64,000 nucleotides of DNA from Rusavskia elegans (lineage: Eukaryota > Ascomycota > Lecanoromycetes > Teloschistales > Teloschistaceae), in NCBI GenBank assembly GCA_011316305.1, contig SAUG01000002.1, positions 644,014 through 708,013 on the forward strand, given 5' to 3'. The stretch's first letter is position 1, and each line of letters starts with the position of its first letter. The notes below the pieces were generated by a model. It saw nothing but the letters and a program-made list of their open reading frames with translations, was not told where the DNA came from and ran no database searches. This document shows positions 19,820-28,565 of the stretch, one piece after another. A program made the translations under genes and the position numbers.

Positions 19820-22597
19820 TCAAAGGTCATCAACCTTCGTCATGACCCACGTAGACGCATACATATTGACCCTATCCACGCACATCCCTGGCAGCCTCGC
19901 CGCCACCCTCTTGGTCGAGAACCCAAGCTTTTCGAATACCGCCACGTACCATGGCTTCAAGCCCGCGGAGCGGAGCAAAACCCGGCCTTTGGGCTTCAAA
20001 GCGCGGTTCAGAGCGCGAACTTGGGTGCTGGCGGCTGTGCTATTTGGGTCGAACCAGTCCATTGAGTCCATTATCTGTAGGGGGTTGTATTAGCTATGTA
20101 GTAACATTTTGTGAATAGTTCAGGAGGGAGATTAGGGGGTGTCTGTACGATTGCGATAGTCAGGGTCGCTGGCTTGAAGCGTTGGATGATCTCGTTGATC
20201 TCGTCGGTGTGGATACGTAGGCCGGAGAATGCATGCGGCTGGGATAGTTTGTGATGTGCTTTTGGACCAAGGTAAAGGGGATGGCACCTTCGCCGGAGCG
20301 CTTAGCATAGTAACGGAATAAGGGAAGTCACGCGACTGCTCTGGCATTGAATATCTTACCTTCTGGTATAACAACCCGTTAGTGTGAGGAGGTAGTGGTA
20401 GTTCTCATCGGATAGGAGAGTATTCTGAGCGACGGGATCCAGGGTATTGACAATATAATCCCACATTGCCTCTCCAGTCGCGTCCGAGACTTTCTCGTGC
20501 CTCGAGCTCTCCTGACAAGGCAGATCCATGGCATCACGGATGATCAGTTGGCGCTGCGCAGCTGGAACGCCCGCAGCTTTCCAGAGAAACCACTCGGTCC
20601 CTACGAGAGCCCAGTGCAGAGATCGGCTCAAGATCATTGGTCGGATTCTGCTCCATATCTCTCGCTGCTCGTTTCGTGTCTTACACGTGCAGAGTTCCTG
20701 GATCTCATGCCGAAGTCCAGAGAGCCATGCAAGTGAGCGGACGAGTCTGATGGCATGTCCTGAGCCACCGTAATCGTAAAAGCTTGTGGAGGAGGTGAAC
20801 CTGCCAACGTGCTTCGCCCAGAATTGAAAAGCCTGCGAGCTCATGTAAGGGCTCAATTTTTCCAACAGGAGCCTTCGAAAGTCAGGATGCTGCCCTTCTC
20901 CGAACATTTTCCAGACATCGCAATATGGAAGAGCTTGAAAAGCTGCAACCTTTAGCTCCAACAAATGATTTTGGTTCGGATTCAGATCGACGGCATGGAT
21001 TCTCCTTGGGTTTGCCGTGATTAAGTATTCAAGGAGATTATCTCCACCACTAGTCAAGCAAAGGATAGTGTCGTTGTCGCCGATTTGAAGAAGACGCTGA
21101 TCGGCCCGTGGATCTTCCCAGGCAAAGGAGTAGAGGTAATCACCATTGAACTGTGTGTGCTTTGCTAATTGCTCGTCGTAATAGATGCGCGCTTGGTGGC
21201 TTTGATAGAAAGTGCTGGGAAGCGGTAGGTTCGAACTGAGATTGATGATAGCGGACTCGTAGGCCTTCGATCTGGTTTCCAGGGCAATGGCTGGCTGTGG
21301 GAGTAACGGCAGCAAAAATTCATGTCCTTTTGCTGGTATGATCTGTGGAGATTCGGTGCACGATGCGTCAACCGTCTCGAGCAAGTCTTGTGAACGGGCG
21401 AATACCCCTTGACAGTGACAGCCGATGAAGACGTAGTAAGGAATGCCGCCCAGGAGATAGTTTCTTTGGTCCAATATCTTCTTCGTACCGAAACGGTATT
21501 CCAGATAATCCTAATTAGAGAAGATTAGTGGTCTGGAGCTTCAATTCTATGCTGGCTCAGAGCGCTCACTCGGCGTGCTCCTTCCAGGCTGACACGATCA
21601 CAGTCGAACCATGCTCTCCAAAAGACGCGACCAAGCCAATTGACATGACGATTGAGGGACCCGCCAACATAATTGCGACCCGCGGTCTCAACGATGCTTT
21701 GGACATAAAAGTCTACAACGCCTATAAGTCCAGTCGGTGCAAGTAATCTTACCATCGAGTCGACGACCGTGTAGTAATCCGGAATCATGCTGAGGCTGTA
21801 TGACATGGTGATCAAATCCGCTTTGTACACCCAGTTCAGACCTGCAGAGGCGTACTCAGGCAGCTCCCTGGCCGCTGGTTTGACATCATCAAGCTTCTCG
21901 AGGTGATCCTCGAGGCGAAAGGTACGGGCATCCTCACAGACAACCTTGACATCCCATCCGAGGCGTTGGAAACGGCGTTTTGCAACCGCACACAATGAAG
22001 GAGATAGATCTACGAGAAAGACTGCAGAGAAGAATTCGGGCACATCCAGGAAGGCGTGCATAGCTTCTATATTGTAGCCGGTTCCGCCTCCAATCTATCT
22101 GCTGTATCAGCAGTTCTCCTCTCGCGGATTGTGGCTCGTTAGATCAGCTTACGTCAACCCATACTGGCTTCGAATGCCGAAAAAGCCCCTGTTGTGCCTG
22201 GAAGTTGAGCTGGGCGGCGGCCAAAGCCAACATATCCTCTCGACCACAGAGAAGCCTCTTGCGAGTTTCATCATAGACATTGGCCTAGTTGAATGGTCAA
22301 GATAGATGTAATTTGCACGGAGTAGAAAACATGTACCTGGACTTTGTAGAAACTTTCGAGAGCTCCCTGCTGGCCTACCAGACTGTCGTCTTTCGAGTGG
22401 GGCTTCAAGAAACTCGAATAGAAAAAGGTACAGAAGCTCAGGACTTGATTGTACGAAAAGCGGATCTTGGATTGGGATGACAGGGTGGCATAGACAATCA
22501 ATAGTAAACCAGCCAAGACCAGTAGGGGACCCATGTAGGAGGTTAAGAAAGAGCGAGCTGTCGATAAAGAGGATGGAAAGAGGGCCGAGACAGCCAT
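19820..22597 (-). CDS. BTA1: Betaine lipid (DGTS) synthase, methyltransferase plus BtaA fusion
   Basis: Makes diacylglyceryl-trimethylhomoserine, a phosphorus-free replacement for phosphatidylcholine. Six exons: 22337-22597, 22153-22284, 21570-22094, 20360-21510, 20149-20287 and 19820-20074, introns 52-74 nt, 820 residues. An N-terminal membrane anchor (about 22-45, YMGPLLVLAGLLLIVYATLSS) precedes a class I SAM methyltransferase domain (BtaB part) with motif I VWVDIGGGTGYNIEAM at 128-143 and VFLVDLSPSLCAVAKRRF. The second half is the BtaA/DUF3419 domain that moves the aminocarboxypropyl group of SAM to diacylglycerol: YLYSFAWEDPRADQRLL, LCLTSGGDNLLEYL, IHAVDLNPNQNHLLELK, MDSMDWFDP. Order methyltransferase-then-BtaA is the usual fungal one. 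In other fungi the gene responds to phosphate limitation; I saw no CACGTG element upstream. Confidence 0.93.
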
Positions 22598-23358
22598 TCT
22601 GGAGGTCGTCACAAGAGATTCAACGGCCTTGGTACCTCGACTTCAGGCGGATCCCCATATAAGGGTGGTATCCAGGTCCGAACAGCGGAGGTGGAAGGCC
22701 CTTGGGTCCCACTCCCATCCTGCATCGGCCAATCATGGATACACGAGGAAAGATAGCAGCCCCAAGCTCCAAAGGGTCACATAGGAAACCCGACCTTAGA
22801 CTGAAGCTTGCGAAAGATCAGGGCGGCAACACTTGGGTATCTCACGCAATGCTCGATCCAGGCGAGGTCGTCGATGGCCGAATGACAAGTTGGACATGGT
22901 GAGAACCTCTCAGGCTGCCTGATTGCACGCATGTGTAACGCCGACTGGCTGTGTCGGAAGCAAAGCATCAGCGTTGGTTTCAAGGTCGAAGACGGAGCGA
23001 GGGAGGGTGATTCAGATTGTGGTTACGGAAGCGATCTCTTGGCGCAATCGACCTATCATCTGCTCCGATGAACCCACGAGATTGCACCGCGAGTATGTAC
23101 CACTACTACCTCCGTACCTTATGGATTTCATGCATCGGGCAACAATTTCATGCTCAAGCTCATCTCAATCGAAACTAGTGTCTAGGGTTATGGCGTTCGA
23201 GTTCGCGAGTCGGGTTGGTGCAGAGCCAAGTCAATGTGTTCACGACCCGTGACATGTACCACCATGTATTGTATATTCGTATACAGGCCTCGAATGCAAG
23301 TATACATCCAACGATATACAACACAGACCGCCGTGAACACTCATCTACACCACCATTG
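22598..23358. other. Upstream region of BTA1
   Basis: 761 bp between the BTA1 start and the stop of the PPR gene. I searched by eye for CACGTG (phosphate-type bHLH site) and did not see one. A 109-codon plus-strand frame here has no supporting features. Confidence 0.45.
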
Positions 23359-25395
23359 CTACGAGTCCTTACTTTCCGTCCTGCGCTGAATGCCTTTCTC
23401 CGTCCAATGTACATCGATCAATCGCTGTATTGCTGAACTCGTGATCCCATCTTCGCCGTAACCATCGCCTTGCAATCCCCAAATCCTCTCATCTCCCATT
23501 AGGCAACAATGCTCGGCCAATGCCATTGTCGTACCAGGCCGTGGCCACCATCCGATTCCACGCATCTCCTCAAAGTACCGCCACGCATCCTCAAAGTCTG
23601 CCTGACCCAATCTGCCATCGAGGCACACAAGAATCAGCCGGTCATATGTCAATGCGTCCGGTGCAATTTTCAGTGCTACCATCTCCGACGCGAGGAACAT
23701 GGCCGTGTCCTTTCGCGACCGGCACCCGCGGAATAGTGTATTGAAGGTACTGGTCACCGGACCCGACCCGCAGATGGTGTGCAGCGTTTTGTAGGCATCC
23801 AGCGCCTGCTCCAAGTTACCATGGTAGATGTAGGCTTCAATGATGACATTGACCGCTTCAGCCGGCATAGCCCGCTGTTGCTTGGCCACTTGACGGAGCA
23901 TCGAGAGCGCTGCGTCGGGCAACTGGGCTGACTGACGGAGGTGCAGAAAAATAGGCCGCGTCGAGGATACCGTGGGCGGGATGCCAGCAGTGATCATGAG
24001 TGCAAGCAGCGTAAAGGCAGTACGTAGCTCGGATGGTACACAGGCTTCAATCAGTGATTCGTAATGGTGGAGTTTCAGCGCCTGACCACGGTTACCGAGC
24101 ACTCGAATGACATCTGTTGCAAGGCGGACGTCTCCGTGGCGGGCCGCCGTGTCAAGGACGTTGAGACAGACACCGGATGACGGATTCAGATAATTCGTTC
24201 CGACGCGTTTGCGCCATGCGAAGAGGGTTGCCTGGTGGTGATAGGCTCTGCTGGCCGAGTCGAGGAGATAGTGCCAAACTGTGCCAGATATGAGGTGCTC
24301 GCCGTTCTCGACCCGAAATCGCAGTATCGAAAGTGCCTCCTCGTGCTCGCCCACATCGCAAAGGTTGAAGATGAGCATATCGTAGAGCCAGGATGGGATG
24401 CGAATACCCTCTTGCTGGACGCTTTGAAGTGTCTCCATGGCCGATTCAAGCTGTTTGTCCCTCAATAATCCGACGATAACATCGTGCCAGCCCTCGTTCG
24501 AGAGAGTAAACCACCTTTGACGAAGTTCTTCGAGGATTTGCCGGCGCAGTATGTAATCAGGATGTACAGCAAGCACCTTGATGATAGCGTGGTATGCAGC
24601 AGAATCCAAGGTGATTGCCGAGTCCCCCATCTCCTCAATGATCCGAGTGACCTCGACCGGCGAGCCATGCTGCGGATTGGCATTTGCCAGAAGAAGTGCT
24701 TGGTAATGCCTTCGATCTGGTTGCACTCCACGTTCTCCGATGAGAATCCTCAAGACCTCACGTATCCGCGGATAGTCTCCTGTGCTACTGGCTCTTCGCA
24801 GCTCGTCGTAAAGCTCTTCATCATTCAGTTCAAGGGCCCCGCGTTTGCGGCGTACTCTGAGCCCTGATGATATTGAGGTTGGATAATGCGATCTCGGTAT
24901 ACGATTGCTGGGTCCTGGCTTTGTAACTAATGGGTTGTGAAGCTCAGGTGTTACCATTGAAGGGAATTCCTCGGGCTGCAGTGCATCGTACTTTGTGACT
25001 GGTTTGCGAAGGCTCGGTAGATGATGATTCCGTTTGTCCGGAACCTTCCTCGAGACTGAATGCCAAGTCTGATTCTCGGATCTGTCCTGATGTTCAATCG
25101 AGCTGTCCGGCGGCTTTACTACCGGATTATGGGCAGCGATGGTAGTATTCTGATCGCTGGAGAAAAAGTTGTTGTGTTTTTTGAAGGCATTGGCACGCTT
25201 TCCATGCCATGGCGGAGCATTCTTTCGTATAAATCGGACCTTCGAATCTTCGGGCTTTGACTTTGTGCAGAAACACCGTTGAATTGGGGTCTTTTTGAGC
25301 TTTGGACTATATCTGACCGCAAAAAGAGGAAGGCTGTAGAAGGACGGGCACAAAGCTGCCCATAATGCATCTACACCTTGAACCAATCGTGGCAT
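23359..25395 (-). CDS. Pentatricopeptide-repeat (PPR) protein, probably mitochondrial
   Basis: Single exon, 678 residues. I start at the ATG at 25395 (MPRLVQGVDALWAALCPSFY); the frame upstream has no ATG. The first 100 residues are basic and Ser-rich, fitting a mitochondrial presequence. From about residue 180 the protein is a helical-repeat array with recognisable PPR-like units: LYDELRRASSTGDYPRIREV, WHDVIVGLLRDKQLESAMET, YDMLIFNLCDVGEHEEALSI, VNVIIEAYIYHGNLEQALDA, FNTLFRGCRSRKDTAMFLAS and TYDRLILVCLDGRLGQADFE. Such proteins bind organelle RNAs to steer processing, stability or translation. The RNA target and a named orthologue could not be determined. Confidence 0.82.
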   Translation of the reverse strand: MPRLVQGVDALWAALCPSFYSLPLFAVRYSPKLKKTPIQRCFCTKSKPEDSKVRFIRKNAPPWHGKRANAFKKHNNFFSSDQNTTIAAHNPVVKPPDSSIEHQDRSENQTWHSVSRKVPDKRNHHLPSLRKPVTKYDALQPEEFPSMVTPELHNPLVTKPGPSNRIPRSHYPTSISSGLRVRRKRGALELNDEELYDELRRASSTGDYPRIREVLRILIGERGVQPDRRHYQALLLANANPQHGSPVEVTRIIEEMGDSAITLDSAAYHAIIKVLAVHPDYILRRQILEELRQRWFTLSNEGWHDVIVGLLRDKQLESAMETLQSVQQEGIRIPSWLYDMLIFNLCDVGEHEEALSILRFRVENGEHLISGTVWHYLLDSASRAYHHQATLFAWRKRVGTNYLNPSSGVCLNVLDTAARHGDVRLATDVIRVLGNRGQALKLHHYESLIEACVPSELRTAFTLLALMITAGIPPTVSSTRPIFLHLRQSAQLPDAALSMLRQVAKQQRAMPAEAVNVIIEAYIYHGNLEQALDAYKTLHTICGSGPVTSTFNTLFRGCRSRKDTAMFLASEMVALKIAPDALTYDRLILVCLDGRLGQADFEDAWRYFEEMRGIGWWPRPGTTMALAEHCCLMGDERIWGLQGDGYGEDGITSSAIQRLIDVHWTEKGIQRRTESKDS

Positions 25396-25878
25396 GAAAT
25401 AAGGGAAGACCAACTGTTGCTGTCGCAATGAAATACTTCAAGACTAGCGTGTAGCGTTTGCTTCGCGCCTCGCGCTATCGCGGCTATCAAATCTACCAAT
25501 CATCTTCGACGCGAACTTAGTCGCAACGATGTAATAAGTTCACTTGCGAGAATATGTCCGAAGTGACAGGGTCATTCAACGAAATCTTCAGACTGCTAGG
25601 GATTGCTGGCTTGTGTCCGAGATATGCTCACATATTGAGGACGGTTCCGCAGCCTCGAAACAACGCTCTTTTGATAGAACCCAAGGTGTCGGGACATTCT
25701 TGATGGATTTCTCCCAGAATTTCTCAAAGAGCATTTCGTCTTCGGATTGGAGTGTCGATAGGGGTTCGGAATTTTCTGGTAGGATCTTTCGAATCCGGAG
25801 CGGATGTTGCGGTAATTCGTGGTGTCCTGATTCGCATGCGCCCTTTTCGGCAACAGCTCGCACTCAGGCCTGGGCTAA
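25396..25878. other. Region between LSM4 and the PPR gene
   Basis: 483 bp between two minus-strand genes, expected to hold the PPR promoter and LSM4 3' UTR. Overlapping open frames on both strands look random. Confidence 0.45.
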
Positions 25879-26356
25879 CTATCCTCCTCTGCCTCTGCCC
25901 CTTCCCCGTCCGCCCCCACCTCTAGCGCCGCCACGACCTCTGTCACTTCCACCTCTCTGTACAGCGCCGCCCCTACCCCTGCTCGATGGTTGATTTTGTT
26001 GTTGCTCTTTGACTAAGTCGATTATCTCATCTGGAACACGGAGATATTTAATCTAAATGAGTCTTAGTGCATCGTTCGGTACAATCTTATGGGAGGGGTT
26101 CCTGAACATTATTCCCTCTGACATAAACTTCAGGTAATCTGAAAAAGGCGGTCCCCTCTGGATTTGTCTGGACTACTTCTTTCAGGGTGAGATTCATCCA
26201 AGTGTCGCAATTGACCAGATGGCCGTTGAGCGTTTCGCCATTCTTGAGCTCGACCAGCATAGGGTGGCCCTGAGCCGCATTCAAAAGACCCAGGGGTAAC
26301 TTGCAGGGGCTGGTTAGTCATATGACACATCGAGGATGAACCAAGTTGCTTACCAT
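25879..26356 (-). CDS. LSM4: U6 snRNA-associated Sm-like protein LSm4
   Basis: Subunit of the LSm2-8 ring on U6 snRNA and the LSm1-7 ring in mRNA decay. Three exons: 26354-26356 (start codon only), 26108-26299 and 25879-26052 (introns 54 and 55 nt), 122 residues. The protein reads [20 protein letters not shown], then the Sm1 motif [20 protein letters not shown], the Sm2 motif [16 protein letters not shown] split by the second intron, and an RGG tail ([18 protein letters not shown]) as in other LSm4 proteins. The donor of the second intron is GTTCAG, an unusual hexamer, but the acceptor restores Sm2 exactly. Divergent from the membrane-protein gene at 26604. Confidence 0.93.
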
Positions 26357-26603
26357 TGTCAAGTGACTAGTCTTTGTTATCGATCCATAATGTAGGATTC
26401 AGAGGCTTGAAGTTGTCGGCAATTTCTTGGCCTTGAAGCGCCTGTCAGTTCAGCCGCAACGCTAACGATCGAGGGGTCCGGGCACTGCCCCGTTTACCGT
26501 CTCATACATAATCAGGCAGCAGCCCGTTGAGCTTCCATTATGTGAGTGTTGACTGCAATCCCCTCCGAAGCCAAGCTGCCTCCACTGGAGGTAAGCTGCG
26601 AGT

Positions 26604-28263
26604 ATGCGCGGCCTCTCACAGGCGGCAGCGTTGCTGTCGTCCGTCTATGTCTCAGCATCTATCGTACCACGCTCCACGCTGCCTGAATCAGCCAGCCTTC
26701 CCGACTACGTGATCGACTACGGTGAGTATCTTGTTCTCTCACCAAAACCATTAGAGAATCTATCAAGCTCACGCTTAAGCCAGATGAGTTTGCAGCTTCC
26801 GTCGTCTTCCGGGTGTCTGAGCCTATTGCCCCTGGAGTTGTGGTTCCTGTTCGTAATCCACGACACTTCCAGGCCTGTGTCCGCTAAGTTAGCTCTAGCC
26901 CGTTGAACTTCAAATCGGATCCACCCAAGAACCTTGTGGGGAAAGCAATCTTCGTCTAGGCGGCCAAAAGCTGTCTTCTAATTCCGACGGAAGTCGCGCG
27001 ATTGGGATCGATTCTCTTAATGCCTACCACTTCCTACCGAATGTTAGCTGTCTGGAAGATACATCACTGTCATTCAACGGTGGCTCAGATGGCAGAGATA
27101 CTATCCAGGTCGCTCAATTCGGAATCTACAACCAGAATAAGCATCGAACCGAAGCAGCAGGATTTACGGTCTCTTTTCGATCGTCTGGGAAGCCTGAGAT
27201 ACTTCGACTCGTTCCAGTCTGGACCGCGTATGCCGATATTGAAGCCAACCCGGACGTTTGGCGCACCTCATCGATCACCGCTAAGCAGCAGTCCCTCGAT
27301 TCGGAGGATCGGGGTATTGCGCACGATGTTCAACACGACGAGCATGTCGAAGACACCGTACAGAAGAGCTTGGAGGCACATGTTGGCCACTTTCAGGAAC
27401 TGATAGAGACGACATACCAGAAGGCTCTTCAAACTTTCCAATCGTGGTGTCCGACTCGGAGAAAGTTGCAAAGCACTCTGGGGACGTCGCATACAGATGC
27501 CCCTTCCGCTGTACAGAAAACAGTACCTATAACACCGACCATTGAAGGCAGCAACCCCCACTCACTGCCCACTCGTTCAGCAGCCCCAGAGCCAACGTCC
27601 AGCGTTTCCATATCTGAGTTCTCGGATTCTACAGGCATAAAGATCTTTGGAGTAGTCCTGATCCTTTCTTCCCTATCTATATGGGTCTTTCTTCGCCTCC
27701 GTGATCCCCGGCTCCAGGCCGACCGCGCCGCTCGTCGAGAGGAACGCCGAAACAAGCGACTTTACCGCCAAGCTGCCCGGCAACACAAGTGGAAGCGCTG
27801 GTTTTGTAGTTGGCGTCATCGCGATCATCGCTGTACTCCAGTGAGCACTTGGGACGAGAAACGGGCACGAGTGGTGGAGCAGGAGGAAGTCTTGGAAGAA
27901 GTAATGAAAGCAGACATCCGGAAGTTGAGAAACCATCACAGGGCCGAAAACAACATCAGTGCGGCCGAACAGGGGCGTAGTATTTATGTGTATGAAAGCG
28001 ACGATGCCAGACAACGGAGTCGAGAGACTCTTCCGGGTTACGAAAGCGAGGGCACCCAACCGCCTTCGTACGACACCGACGCAGAGGGAGGAGTCAGGAG
28101 AGTTGCGGACGGCTTTCGCTATATCCCCGCAGACCGAGAAGATACGCCCGACAGCAGCGTTGTTTCAACCTCTCCCAGGACTAGTCGGGATGACAGGGAT
28201 AGTGACTTTGGGAAGGACTTTGAGCCATTGACCTTGGGGGCTACTGCGGACCATGCGTGCTGA
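26604..28263 (+). CDS. Single-pass membrane protein with LPxY and PPxY motifs, unknown function
   Basis: Three exons, 26604-26721, 26784-26848 and 26899-28263 (introns 62 and 50 nt), 515 residues. Starts MRGLSQAAALLSSVYVSASI, a signal peptide. About 280 residues of lumenal/extracellular domain follow (DEFAASVVFRVSEPIAPG, NVSCLEDTSLSFNGGS), with a conserved-looking core but no family I can name. One membrane span at about 307-327 (KIFGVVLILSSLSIWVFLRL) is followed by a basic stop-transfer run and a roughly 190-residue cytoplasmic tail with a charged helix (ARVVEQEEVLEEVMKADIRK). In the tail LPGY (439-442) and PPSY (449-452) are spaced 10 residues apart, ligands for WW domains of Rsp5-type ubiquitin ligases. 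The second intron is inferred from frame (donor GTTCGT, acceptor TAG). Confidence 0.75.
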
Positions 28264-28565
28264 TCCCTTCTACCTCAGATCTGGTCCACCGAGGTGTCGT
28301 CTTCGCTCTCAACAATAACTCCTCCTCTTCATGGTACATGCTTGGCGTTTGGGAGCTCATCTGTTGTCCATTGTAATGTTTTGCATACTTGTCTTAGGTT
28401 CTGGCAGCCCAGTGTCGTGGTTCATGTGGGCTACGCCTTTTCTATGCGGATTAAATTACATCATTCTTGGAGAGCAACTAGAGGATGAAAGTAGAAATAT
28501 ACAAAACGAAGCTCTATCAACACGTCGGGTATCTCCAAAGATCAAACCGCTCCGTACAAGCTACA
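28264..28565. other. Convergent region after the PY-motif membrane protein
   Basis: 302 bp between convergent stops; a hydrophobic frame (about 28331-28480) overlaps the next gene antisense and is not called. Confidence 0.4.

Noticed and set aside
22923..23252. 109-codon frame in the BTA1 upstream region
   Set aside because: No similarity or conserved composition; more likely promoter sequence.
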